Of a DNA stretch of 64,000 nt, positions 24,605 through 35,724 are shown in pieces. The notes beneath the pieces are model-generated. The model ran no database searches, was not told the origin of the DNA, and was given only the letters and a program-made list of their open reading frames with translations. Position 1 is the stretch's first letter. Each line of letters begins with the position of its first letter. The stretch is from Micrococcaceae bacterium Sec5.1 (GTDB taxonomy: Bacteria; Actinomycetota; Actinomycetes; Actinomycetales; Micrococcaceae): the NCBI GenBank assembly GCA_039636795.1, contig CP143430.1, forward strand, positions 4,588,001-4,652,000, read 5' to 3'. The position numbers and the translations under genes are program-made.

Positions 24605-25948
24605 ATGACCCCTCTTTGGATCAAGAACCCGCTGGGTATCTTCACCGCAAACGACCTCGACGCCGGCGGCGGCCTGGTGGTTTCTGACGGAAAAATTCTG
24701 GAACTCGTGCCTTCGGGCGGGCAGCCGTCGTTGCTTTGTTCCGTCTTTGATGCCTCGGCCCACGTGGTTCTGCCTGGACTCATCAACACCCACCACCACT
24801 TCTACCAAACCCTCACCCGCGCCTGGGGTCCGGTAGCAAACGCTCCATTGTTCCCGTGGCTGCAGAATTTGTACCCGGTGTGGGCACGTTTGACGCCCCG
24901 GAGCCTTGAGCTTGCGGTGCAGGTTGCACTCGCCGAGCTTTTGTTGTCCGGCTGCACCACCGCCGCCGACCACCACTACCTCTTCCCCGACAGCATGGAA
25001 GACGCCATTGACATCGAAGTGGGCGCGGTGCGGTCCATGGGGATGCGGGCCACGCTGACCCGCGGATCCATGACATTGGGAGAGGACGACGGCGGGCTGC
25101 CGCCCCGGACCACGGTCCAGTCACCTGAGGTGATCCTTGCGGACAGCGAACGGCTGATTCGTGAGTACCACGAGACCGGCGATGGGGCTTCGATACAGAT
25201 TGCCCTGGCCCCCTGCTCGCCGTTCTCTGTCACCAAGGAGATCATGGCCGAGAGCGCCGCCATGGCTGAACGCTTCGATGTCCGGCTGCACACGCACCTC
25301 GCAGAGACCATCGATGAGGAAGATTTCTGCCGCTCCATGTTTGGGCTGCGGACCGTGGATTACCTGGAATCAGTTGGCTGGTTGGGGCCCCGCACCTGGC
25401 TTGGACACGGAATCCACTTCAACGACGACGAGATCGCCAGGCTGGGAGCCGCGGGCACCGCCGTCGCACATTGCCCAACCTCCAACATGCGCCTGGCATC
25501 CGGGACCGCGCGCGTCCTGGAACTTGAAGCCGCGGGTGTGCCCGTGGGGCTGGGAGTGGATGGCTCGGCGTCGAACGATGCTTCCAACATGATCCTCGAG
25601 GCCCGTCAGGCACTGTATTTGCAACGACTCCGGTACGGGGCTTCGGTCCCGGTGGAGAGGGCACTTGGCTGGGCGACACGTGGGTCGGCTGCCGTTTTGG
25701 GGCGCTCCGACATCGGGCAGTTGGCTCCGGGGCTTCAGGCGGACCTTGCCATGTTCAAACTGGACTCGCTGCGGTTCTCCGGGAGCCACGACCCCGTCGC
25801 CGCCTTGCTGCTCTGCGGGGCTGATCGTGCCGACCGGGTGATGGTGGGCGGTGCTTGGCGCGTGGTTGATGGCGCGATCCCCGGGCTCGACGTTGCCGGG
25901 CTCATCGCTGAGCACTCGGCTGCGGCGCGGAAGCTGGTGGCGGGGTAG
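24605..25948 (+). CDS. 8-oxoguanine deaminase-like amidohydrolase
   Basis: 447 residues of the metal-dependent amidohydrolase superfamily, closest in motifs to 8-oxoguanine deaminase and the TrzN/AtzA group. Metal ligands: LINTHHHFYQTLTRAWGP (near residue 65), HTHLAET (near 230), GHGIHFND (near 270) and DGSASND (near 320). Predicted to deaminate 8-oxoguanine to urate, or a related N-heterocycle; the purine neighbourhood favours the former. AAGGA seven bases before the ATG sets the start. The Arthrobacter enzyme TrzN has this fold, so triazine hydrolysis cannot be excluded. Confidence 0.85.
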   Translation: MTPLWIKNPLGIFTANDLDAGGGLVVSDGKILELVPSGGQPSLLCSVFDASAHVVLPGLINTHHHFYQTLTRAWGPVANAPLFPWLQNLYPVWARLTPRSLELAVQVALAELLLSGCTTAADHHYLFPDSMEDAIDIEVGAVRSMGMRATLTRGSMTLGEDDGGLPPRTTVQSPEVILADSERLIREYHETGDGASIQIALAPCSPFSVTKEIMAESAAMAERFDVRLHTHLAETIDEEDFCRSMFGLRTVDYLESVGWLGPRTWLGHGIHFNDDEIARLGAAGTAVAHCPTSNMRLASGTARVLELEAAGVPVGLGVDGSASNDASNMILEARQALYLQRLRYGASVPVERALGWATRGSAAVLGRSDIGQLAPGLQADLAMFKLDSLRFSGSHDPVAALLLCGADRADRVMVGGAWRVVDGAIPGLDVAGLIAEHSAAARKLVAG

Positions 25949-26099
25949 GTCTGTTTTTGTGGCGGCCACCCGATTCGATGGTTCCCTGCGCAGGATGCCG
26001 TGGGCACGGCACCGTCGGCAGCGAGTCATCGAAACGGGCTTCTCCACATAGTCCAACTCACCCCTGTCTTCGCCCATCGGCTCATTGAAGTCTTGATCC

Positions 26100-27035
26100 A
26101 TGACACAGAGCAACAGCAACGAGCTTCCCGCGGGGATGGATTTGTGGCGGACCGATGAGCTCCACGAGTTAGGGATCAACCATCGGAGGATTGCCGCGCT
26201 GGTTCGTACCGGCGCCTTAGTACGACTGCGCCGTGGTTGCTATATCCGAGGCAGCACGTGGACAGCCCAAAAACCTTGGGTTCAAAGTCTGCAGCTAGTC
26301 GCCGCGCACGCACACGGGACGCTTTCGACGTCGTCCGGCGGCTTGGTCTACAGCCACACCTCAGCGGCGCGTCTCCATGGCTTATTCCTGTGGGATGTTG
26401 GAGATAAAGTCCACATCACGACGGAAACAACAGCATCCACCACTTCACACGGCAAGGACGTCGTGCCGCACACCCGCCCGCTGGCGATGATAGGGGCTGT
26501 TTTCGTCAAGGGAATGCCTTGCACCACGTTGGAACAGACTATTGTGGACTGCTGCCTCATGCTCAACTACAAACAAGCCTTGGTACTGATGGACCACGCG
26601 CTCAGAAAAGGTGCCGACGCCGCGAAACTGCGAGAGATGTGCTCATCGCTAGCCGGACGCAACGGAGTTCTCACTCTTCGACGGGCTCTGGAGAATGCTG
26701 ACGCCAGATCCGAGTCACCCGGCGAAACCCTGACCCGTGAGCTGCTCCAAAGGTTGCGGATCGAGCTGCCCGAATTGCAGGTGAAGGCTGCGTCAGCGGA
26801 AGGTCACCATCGGCTGGACTTTGCATGGAGGGAAAAGAAGGTGGCCCTGGAGTTCGATGGAAAGGTGAAGTACTTCGACTACGCACCCACCGCCGAGGTG
26901 ATCTACAAGGAACGGCAGCGAGAAAAGGCCCTCACCGAGCTCGGCTGGACGTTCATCCGGATCAAGTGGGAGCACCTGTTCAGGGAACAGGAGTTCAAGA
27001 TGCGCGTGCTGCAGGTTCTGCGGGGAGCAACCTAG
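26100..27035 (+). CDS. AbiEi-type antitoxin-like wHTH fused to DUF559/Vsr-like domain
   Basis: 311 residues. Residues 10-60 resemble the N-terminal winged helix of AbiEi antitoxins (DELHELGINHRRIAALVRTG, RLRRGCYI). The middle is the AbiEi-like body (SHTSAARLHGL). The C-terminus (about 215-305) is DUF559, a Vsr-like PD-(D/E)xK fold with LDFAW, VALEFDGKVKY and ELGWTFIRIKWEHL. No AbiEii toxin is adjacent. Such stand-alone fusions are common in actinobacteria and have no settled function. It is flanked by an uncharacterised gap and a long inverted repeat. Confidence 0.75.
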   Translation: MTQSNSNELPAGMDLWRTDELHELGINHRRIAALVRTGALVRLRRGCYIRGSTWTAQKPWVQSLQLVAAHAHGTLSTSSGGLVYSHTSAARLHGLFLWDVGDKVHITTETTASTTSHGKDVVPHTRPLAMIGAVFVKGMPCTTLEQTIVDCCLMLNYKQALVLMDHALRKGADAAKLREMCSSLAGRNGVLTLRRALENADARSESPGETLTRELLQRLRIELPELQVKAASAEGHHRLDFAWREKKVALEFDGKVKYFDYAPTAEVIYKERQREKALTELGWTFIRIKWEHLFREQEFKMRVLQVLRGAT

Positions 27036-27036
27036 A

Positions 27037-27108
27037 GCCCGTTTCGGGGGTCCGCTGCGCATTCGATGGTGCGCACGGCATGGTACGCAGGGAACCCCCG
27101 AAACGGGC
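27037..27108. repeat. Long inverted repeat after the DUF559 gene
   Basis: 15-bp perfect arms GCCCGTTTCGGGGGT (27037-27051) and ACCCCCGAAACGGGC (27094-27108) around 42 bases that can fold further (TGCGC/GCGCA). It lies between two convergent genes and may be a bidirectional terminator or a repeat element. Confidence 0.65.
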
Positions 27109-27127
27109 GGGGTCGGCCCAGGGAGTG

Positions 27128-27304
27128 CTAGGGGCGCTGGCGGCCGAACACCGGGAGTGCGCGGAGCCAACGGGAGAACCCGCCGGCCTTGCGGTCGCAG
27201 TCGGCCGGGATGTAGAAGTCCGGATCTGTTGCACCGAAGGGCAGGTACAGCTCCTGACCCGGCGCTGGGAATTCCACGACGTTGTTCGTATCCTTCGAGT
27301 CCAT
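27128..27304 (-). CDS. Small hypothetical protein
   Basis: 58 residues (MDSKDTNNVVEFPAPG..., ending RWLRALPVFGRQRP). Not recognised. Acidic N-terminal half, basic C-terminus, no membrane segment. Coding is supported by an excellent AGGAGG six bases before the ATG and by a 19-bp palindrome 28 bases upstream that looks like an operator. Convergent with the DUF559 gene. Confidence 0.6.
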   Translation of the reverse strand: MDSKDTNNVVEFPAPGQELYLPFGATDPDFYIPADCDRKAGGFSRWLRALPVFGRQRP

Positions 27305-27331
27305 CTGTTCCTCCTCTTTCCAGTGCAGCAC

Positions 27332-27350
27332 TTTTCCGTACTTCGGAAAA
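27332..27350. promoter_or_regulatory. IclR-type operator candidate upstream of the 58-residue gene
   Basis: TTTTCCGTACTTCGGAAAA, 7-bp perfect arms. Same TTTCC-N7-GGAAA layout as the palindromes at 10723 and 11915. Confidence 0.5.
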
Positions 27351-27557
27351 TGTTTATTGCTATGTGAAAAGTGTAAGCAGTGCGTAAAGCAGGCGTCAAG
27401 AGCCGTCCAGGAGGGGCCAGAGAGATGCTCCGGTCACATTTGGCTGCTTCATAACGATCTCCGGAAACCCATATACACAAGCCGAAATCATGCGCTACTC
27501 TCGAATGAGTTCGTGGCGTACGTCACGTAACCTGAGAGCAGCAGGCAGGGTCGTAAT

Positions 27558-27589
27558 GAGCTGGCATCAATGGATGCCGGCTCTTTTTT
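27558..27589 (+). terminator. Orphan intrinsic terminator upstream of uricase
   Basis: Arms GAGCTGGCATC / GATGCCGGCTC (one G-U pair), loop AATG, then six T. It faces rightward and has no coding gene directly before it on the plus strand. Confidence 0.8.
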
Positions 27590-27642
27590 GTTGGGTCGGC
27601 TCCACCAGAAACGCGGTGGAAACACGCGCTTAATTTCATTGA

Positions 27643-27658
27643 TGGAACGTAGGTTCCA
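27643..27658. promoter_or_regulatory. Operator candidate just upstream of uricase
   Basis: TGGAAC-GTAG-GTTCCA with 6-bp perfect arms, 18 bases before the uricase ATG. The TGGAA/TTCCA arms fit IclR-family sites. Confidence 0.45.
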
Positions 27659-27676
27659 CCTCACAGAAGTTGGGAT

Positions 27677-28591
27677 ATGACCATGAGCAACAACATCGTC
27701 CTCGGCGAAAACCAGTACGGCAAAGCGGAAGTCCGCGTCGTCAAGGTCACTCGGGATACTGACCGCCACCACATCGAAGATCTGAATGTCACCTCGCAGC
27801 TGCGAGGCGATTTCGAGGCTGCGCACCTCGAAGGCGACAACGGCCACGTCGTCGCCACCGATACCCAGAAGAACACTGTCTACGCTTTTGCCCGTGACGG
27901 CATCGGCTCACCGGAGTCCTTCCTGCTGCGCCTTGCCAATCACTTCACCGGCGAGTTCGAGTGGGTAACCGGCGGCCGCTGGGAAGCCGAGGCCTACAGC
28001 TGGGATCGCATCCAGGCACACGGTGCGGGACACGATCACAGCTTCGTCCGCAACGGACAAGAGGTGCGTACCGCCGTCGTCGTCCGTGATGGCGCAACCA
28101 CCCACGTGATTTCCGGCCTCAAGGACCTGACCGTCCTCAAGACCACGCAGTCCGGCTTCGTCGGCTACCCACGCGACAAGTACACCACCCTGCCGGAAAC
28201 CACGGACCGCATTCTTGCCACCGATGTTTCTGCACGCTGGCGCTACAACACCAACCTGGACTTGGCAGGCACGGACTTCAACAAGAGCTACGAGGACATC
28301 AAGGCCCTCCTGCTGGAAGGCTTCACCGAGAACTATTCGCACGCGCTTCAGCAGACGCTGTTCGACATGGGGAAGAAGGTCCTGGAAGCACACAGCGAAG
28401 TGGATGAGATCAAGTTCTCCATGCCCAACAAGCACCACTTCCTGGTTGACCTGAGCCCGTTCGGCTTGGACAACCCCAACGAGGTCTTCTTCGCCGCGGA
28501 CCGCCCGTACGGCCTCATCGAAGCAACCGTCCAGCGCGACAACACCACTGCCGCGCCCGTTGCATGGAGCGGCATCGCCGGCTTCTGCTAA
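27677..28591 (+). CDS. uox: Urate oxidase (factor-independent uricase)
   Basis: 304 residues, the size of Arthrobacter globiformis uricase. Oxidises urate to 5-hydroxyisourate with release of peroxide. The stretch LTVLKTTQSGFVGY, followed by PRDKYTTL and PETTDR, satisfies the uricase family signature. The two T-fold halves are evident, and there is no cofactor site. A second ATG two codons in is possible. It is followed by a 19-bp-arm hairpin and then a urate/xanthine permease on the same strand. Hydroxyisourate hydrolase and OHCU decarboxylase are not adjacent. Confidence 0.96.
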   Translation: MTMSNNIVLGENQYGKAEVRVVKVTRDTDRHHIEDLNVTSQLRGDFEAAHLEGDNGHVVATDTQKNTVYAFARDGIGSPESFLLRLANHFTGEFEWVTGGRWEAEAYSWDRIQAHGAGHDHSFVRNGQEVRTAVVVRDGATTHVISGLKDLTVLKTTQSGFVGYPRDKYTTLPETTDRILATDVSARWRYNTNLDLAGTDFNKSYEDIKALLLEGFTENYSHALQQTLFDMGKKVLEAHSEVDEIKFSMPNKHHFLVDLSPFGLDNPNEVFFAADRPYGLIEATVQRDNTTAAPVAWSGIAGFC

Positions 28592-28627
28592 GCCCGCACC
28601 AAAGCACCACTAACAACGCACCACCCA

Positions 28628-28688
28628 GGGGTTTGTGTGCAGGTCCCCCAACGGCGCCCCGTCAAGGCCGGACCTGCACACAAACCCC
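28628..28688. terminator. Long hairpin after uricase
   Basis: 19-bp perfect arms GGGGTTTGTGTGCAGGTCC / GGACCTGCACACAAACCCC around 23 bases. No T run follows; it may attenuate transcription into the permease or stabilise the uricase mRNA end. Confidence 0.6.
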
Positions 28689-28770
28689 AGCCCCAAAAGA
28701 ACCCAAGATTTTGTTAGCCAGACACAGTTAGCCAGACGAAGACGTCTGCCATGAACCCAGAAAGTCTGCC

Positions 28771-30279
28771 ATGAACACGAAGAAGAAAACCCGCCCTGCG
28801 AATAGCACCCCTTCGCAGAAGCATCAGCCAGAACGTCCCGAGGACAAGCGCCTCTCGATCGGAAGCACCTTCGCATACGGCTTCCAGCATGTCCTCACCA
28901 TGTACGGCGGAATCATTGCCCCGCCGCTGATCATCGGCGCGGCGGCAGGCATGTCCTCGCAGGATATCGGCCTCCTCATCGCAGCCTGCCTGTTCGTTGG
29001 CGGGCTGGCCACTATCCTCCAGACGGTGGGCATCCCGTTCTTCGGCTCGCAGCTGCCGCTGGTTCAGGGCGTCTCTTTCGCGGGTGTCTCAACGATGGTT
29101 GCGATTGTCCAAGGTGGCGGGGGCATCCAGGCGGTCTTCGGTTCGGTCATTGTGGCGTCCCTCATCGGCCTGGCCATCACTCCCCTGTTCTCCAAGATCA
29201 TCAAGTTCTTCCCGCCGGTGGTCACCGGCACGGTCATCACCACCATTGGCCTGACGCTCATGCCGGTCGCAGCCAACTGGGCCATGGGTGGAAACGCCAA
29301 GGCCGATAACTACGGCAGCATGGCCAACATCGGCCTTGCAGCAGCAACCATGGGCATCGTCCTGCTCCTGAGCAAGGTTGGCAACGCCGCCATTTCCCGG
29401 CTCTCCATCCTGCTGGCCATGGTCATCGGCACCATCATCGCGTTCGTTGCAGGAATGGCAGACTTCTCCAAGGTCGGCCAGGGCGACATCGTCGCTTTCC
29501 CCACGCCCTTCGCTTTCGGTGCTCCCACCTTCGAGATCGCAGCAATCGTCTCCATGCTCATCGTCATCCTGGTAACCCTGACCGAGACTTCCGCGGACAT
29601 CATTGCAGTGGGCGAGATCGTCGACACCAAGGTTGACTCCCGCCGCATCGGCGACGGTCTCCGCGCAGACATGCTCTCCAGCGCCATCTCACCGCTGTTC
29701 AACTCCTTCACGCAGAGCGCCTTCGCCCAGAACGTGGGCTTGGTGGCCATCACCGGCATCAAGAGCCGTTTCGTGGTCAGCGCCGGCGGCCTCATCCTGG
29801 TTGTCCTCGGCCTCCTGCCGATCCTGGGCCGAGTGGTCGCAGCGGTTCCGACGCCCGTCCTGGGCGGTGCCGGCGTCGTGCTTTTCGGGACGGTGGCAGC
29901 CAGCGGTATCCGCACCCTGGCCAAGGTTGAGTACAAGAACAACATGAACCTGATCATCGTGGCCGCGTCGATCGGGTTCGGCATGATCCCCATTGCCGCT
30001 CCGAAGTTCTACGACCAGTTCCCCTCCTGGTTCTCCACGATCTTCCACTCCGGCATCAGCTCCGCCGCAGTCATGGCGATCCTGCTGAACATCCTGTTCA
30101 ACCACTTCAAGGCAGGCAACACGGACAACCAGTCAGTGTTCGTCGCTGGTACGGACCGCATCGTCAGCGAGGAAGACATCAAGTGCCTCAGCGAAGGCGA
30201 CCGGTTCGAGAACGGCAAGCTGATCGACGCCGATGGCAAGGAAGTCCCGCTCAAGACCTCCAGCGCGTCCGAGCACTAG
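28771..30279 (+). CDS. NCS2-family urate/xanthine permease
   Basis: 502 residues with about 14 membrane helices after a 28-residue Lys/Pro-rich cytoplasmic tail. Motifs: FAYGFQHVLTMYGGIIAPPL, QLPLVQGVSF, and NSFTQSAFAQNVGLVAITG, the family signature (SxxxQNxG). NCS2 members of the UacT/PbuX group carry urate or xanthine with protons; its place next to uricase makes urate the best guess. A cytoplasmic C-terminal tail of about 50 residues follows the last helix. A terminator follows. Confidence 0.93.
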   Translation: MNTKKKTRPANSTPSQKHQPERPEDKRLSIGSTFAYGFQHVLTMYGGIIAPPLIIGAAAGMSSQDIGLLIAACLFVGGLATILQTVGIPFFGSQLPLVQGVSFAGVSTMVAIVQGGGGIQAVFGSVIVASLIGLAITPLFSKIIKFFPPVVTGTVITTIGLTLMPVAANWAMGGNAKADNYGSMANIGLAAATMGIVLLLSKVGNAAISRLSILLAMVIGTIIAFVAGMADFSKVGQGDIVAFPTPFAFGAPTFEIAAIVSMLIVILVTLTETSADIIAVGEIVDTKVDSRRIGDGLRADMLSSAISPLFNSFTQSAFAQNVGLVAITGIKSRFVVSAGGLILVVLGLLPILGRVVAAVPTPVLGGAGVVLFGTVAASGIRTLAKVEYKNNMNLIIVAASIGFGMIPIAAPKFYDQFPSWFSTIFHSGISSAAVMAILLNILFNHFKAGNTDNQSVFVAGTDRIVSEEDIKCLSEGDRFENGKLIDADGKEVPLKTSSASEH

Positions 30280-30298
30280 CTCCCGCCCAAAATGGCAG

Positions 30299-30335
30299 AT
30301 GACGGCAGCGTTTCCTTGGGGGACGCTGCCGTCAT
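30299..30335 (+). terminator. Terminator of the urate/xanthine permease
   Basis: 13-bp perfect arms ATGACGGCAGCGT / ACGCTGCCGTCAT, 11-base loop, then TTGTC. A competing hairpin ATTTGTC-CTCGG / CCGAG-GACAAAT overlaps its right side. Confidence 0.7.
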
Positions 30336-30370
30336 TTGTCGCCTCGGGGGAAGTGCCGAGATGACAAATA

Positions 30371-30399
30371 ACGCCCATGTTTGTGAAAAACATGGGCGT
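30371..30399 (-). terminator. Terminator of the iclR gene
   Basis: 12-bp perfect arms ACGCCCATGTTT / AAACATGGGCGT with a 5-base loop; on the minus strand TTATTTGTC follows. Confidence 0.7.
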
Positions 30400-30438
30400 C
30401 AAGTGCCAACTCGGCGGGTGGTGTGGAGAAGGAGAAGC

Positions 30439-31194
30439 CTAGTTCTGGTTGAGCTCCGCGGAAATCGCCAGGGCGGCCTCGCGCAGCATCGGCACAGCAC
30501 GGTCGGCGAAGCTCTGGTCTACGCGGGTGATGGGCCCGGAAACAGAGATTGCCGTGGGAGTGGGAGCGTTGGGCACGGCCATCGCAAAGCACCGCACGCC
30601 GAGCTCTTGCTCTTCCTCGTCAATGGAGTAGCCGCGTTCGCGGATCAGCTTCAGGTCCGCGAGCAGGGAGTCGATGTCGCCGATGCTCTTGGCCGTGGGA
30701 GTGGGCATCCCGGTTCGGGCAACGATGCCACGGACCTGTTCATCGTCGAGCTGCGCCAGGATCGCTTTGCCGACGCCCGTGTCATGGGTGTGGGCCCGGC
30801 GGCCAACCTCAGTGAACATACGCATGGAGTGCATGGACGGGACCTGGGCCACGTAGATGACCATGTCCGAATCCAGGACGGCCATGTTGGAAGTCTCGCC
30901 AAGGCGTTCCACGAGGGTCTTCAATTGCGGACGCGCCACGGCACCGAGCTGCTTGCTGGCACCTTCGCCCAGCCGGATGAGCCGCGGGCCAAGGGCATAA
31001 CGGCGGTTGGGCAGCTGGCGGATGTAGCCGAGGGACACCAGGGTCCGCAGCAGGCGGTGGATGGTGGGCAAGGGCAGGTCAGTGGACGACGACAGCTCGC
31101 TCAGAGTGACGTCGCCGCCCGCATCCGTGATCAGTTCCAGCAGTTCAAAGACGCGCTCAACGGACTGCACGCCTCCGGAGGCTTTTTCAGCCAT
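30439..31194 (-). CDS. IclR-family transcriptional regulator
   Basis: 251 residues. An N-terminal winged HTH (VQSVERVFELLELI ... TDLPLPTIHRLLRTLVSLGYI) and a C-terminal IclR effector domain (HDTGVGKAILAQL, GYSIDEEEQELGVRCFA). It diverges from the malic enzyme - malate synthase - allE operon, the arrangement of AllR-like regulators that respond to glyoxylate or allantoin. It probably represses that operon and possibly other genes in the window with TTTCC/GGAAA palindromes. The effector is inference. Confidence 0.93.
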   Translation of the reverse strand: MAEKASGGVQSVERVFELLELITDAGGDVTLSELSSSTDLPLPTIHRLLRTLVSLGYIRQLPNRRYALGPRLIRLGEGASKQLGAVARPQLKTLVERLGETSNMAVLDSDMVIYVAQVPSMHSMRMFTEVGRRAHTHDTGVGKAILAQLDDEQVRGIVARTGMPTPTAKSIGDIDSLLADLKLIRERGYSIDEEEQELGVRCFAMAVPNAPTPTAISVSGPITRVDQSFADRAVPMLREAALAISAELNQN

Positions 31195-31321
31195 TCCCTT
31201 GTCTCCAATGACTCAGATTCCGACAACTCTTATCCGCATCGTGAAAAGAATTGCTTAGAACACCCAAGATACAGCACAGCGGACACCTGCGCGACGAGAC
31301 GCAAGATGACCGAGCAGGGGG

Positions 31322-31350
31322 TTGTGTTTCCACTTGGTAGATAATAATAT
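31322..31350 (+). promoter_or_regulatory. Probable promoter of the malic enzyme operon
   Basis: TTGTGT (31322-31327), 17-base spacer, TAATAT (31345-31350). The AT-rich sequence just after it (ATATCCATAATACGAAAACA) could be the IclR site. A GGCCCG-GGAA-CGGGCC hairpin and AGGAGG precede the start codon. Confidence 0.5.
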
Positions 31351-31415
31351 CCATAATACGAAAACATTTAGTTTGGAACGGCGGCCCGGGAACGGGCCTA
31401 ACAGGAGGAATTTCA

Positions 31416-32816
<1,401 letters not shown>

Positions 32817-32832
32817 AAAAGGACACCGCCCC

Positions 32833-34446
<1,614 letters not shown>

Positions 34447-34447
34447 G

Positions 34448-35710
34448 ATGGGCTCATTCTCTTCCTCTGATCTGGCCCACATCGAGTCGCAGCTTGAGGC
34501 GACGGACCAGCTCCTGGACCGCAACTACCCGGGCGACGACGGCTCACGCCAGCCCATCCACACTGTTTACGTCCCGGCGGACCGCTTCACGCCGTCATTT
34601 GCGGCGGAGTGGGGCGCCCAGGCCTTGGCGACGGCGGAAGCTCACGGCGGCTTGGAAAAGCTGGGTCAACTGTTGGGCCAGGAGCCTCACTTGGCTGCCG
34701 CTGTTGCCTCCCGTGTAGCGGCGAAGCTCTCCTCTGAGCCGATCGAGGACCTGCGTCTGGACTTCGAGGACGGCTACGGCGACCGCGGCGATGAGGCAGA
34801 AGACGCCGACGCCGTTGCTGCCGCCAACGCTGTTGCTGCTGCGGTTGCAGCGGGAACTGCTCCGCCGTTCATCGGCATCCGCTTCAAGTGCTTCGAAGCC
34901 CCCACGAGGGCCCGCGGACTGAAGACGCTGGACTTGTTTGTGTCCACGCTTGCTGCAGCGGGCGAGCTGCCTGCTGGGCTGATCCTAACGCTGCCGAAAG
35001 TCACCACTGTGGCCCAGGTGCAGGCCATGGACTTCGCGGTCTCGCGCCTCGAGGAAGTCCACGGGCTTCCCGCGGGGAGGCTCCGGTTCGAGGTGCAGGT
35101 GGAAACGCCGCAGCTCATTCTGGGTGCCGACGGAACGTCCCCCGTAGCGCAGCTCCCCCACGTTGTTCCGGGCCGCATCAGCGCTCTGCACTACGGCACG
35201 TATGACTACAGCGCTTCCTTGGGAATCTCCGCGGAGTACCAGTCCATGGAGCACCCGGTTGCCGATTTCGCCAAGGAAGTCATGCAGCTCGCCGTCGCCG
35301 GCACAGGCATCCGCCTCTCTGACGGTTCCACGAACATCATTCCCGTGGGCGACGCCGTTGAAGACGCCTGGAAACTTCACGGCCGGCTGGTCCGTCGCTC
35401 CCTGGAGAACGGTTACTACCAAGGATGGGACCTCCACGCCGCCCAGCTCCCCAGCCGTTTCTCGGCGTCGTACGCTTTCTACCGCGAAGGCCTGCCTGCC
35501 GCAGCGCTGCGCCTCCGGAACTATGTGGAGCACACCGAAGGCGGCGTCATGGACGAGCCCGCCACCGCCCGTGCACTCGCTGGTTTCGTCCTTCGCGGCG
35601 TCCAGTGCGGCGCAGTGGGGCCAGATGAGGTCAAGGCGCTTGCCGGCGTCGAACTTTCACAGCTGAACGCACTGGCGCACCCGCGGCTCGCGCAACCGAC
35701 TTCCCACTGA
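34448..35710 (+). CDS. CitE/HpcH-like aldolase-lyase (DUF6986)
   Basis: 420 residues. The core resembles HpcH/HpaI and citrate-lyase beta folds: LRLDFEDGYGDRGDEAE (acidic metal site, near residue 100), IGIRFKCFE, ILTLPKVTT and RFEVQVETPQLIL. It starts one base after the malate synthase stop and precedes allE by 14 bases, so it acts in the same route. Exact reaction unknown; a carbon-carbon or carbon-nitrogen lyase acting around glyoxylate is plausible. No ureidoglycolate lyase is present nearby, making this a candidate for that missing step. Confidence 0.8.
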   Translation: MGSFSSSDLAHIESQLEATDQLLDRNYPGDDGSRQPIHTVYVPADRFTPSFAAEWGAQALATAEAHGGLEKLGQLLGQEPHLAAAVASRVAAKLSSEPIEDLRLDFEDGYGDRGDEAEDADAVAAANAVAAAVAAGTAPPFIGIRFKCFEAPTRARGLKTLDLFVSTLAAAGELPAGLILTLPKVTTVAQVQAMDFAVSRLEEVHGLPAGRLRFEVQVETPQLILGADGTSPVAQLPHVVPGRISALHYGTYDYSASLGISAEYQSMEHPVADFAKEVMQLAVAGTGIRLSDGSTNIIPVGDAVEDAWKLHGRLVRRSLENGYYQGWDLHAAQLPSRFSASYAFYREGLPAAALRLRNYVEHTEGGVMDEPATARALAGFVLRGVQCGAVGPDEVKALAGVELSQLNALAHPRLAQPTSH

Positions 35711-35724
35711 TAGGAGCATTTGGC

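Larger units (their letters stand above)
27305..27676. other. Intergenic region upstream of uricase
   Basis: 372 bases. From left to right: the palindrome at 27332-27350, about 130 bases of unassigned sequence, inverted repeats CTCTC/GAGAG around GTGGCGTACGTCAC (27494-27540), a strong plus-strand intrinsic terminator (27558-27589), a TCCACC/GGTGGA hairpin (27601-27620), and an operator-like palindrome (27643-27658) just before uricase. Confidence 0.6.
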
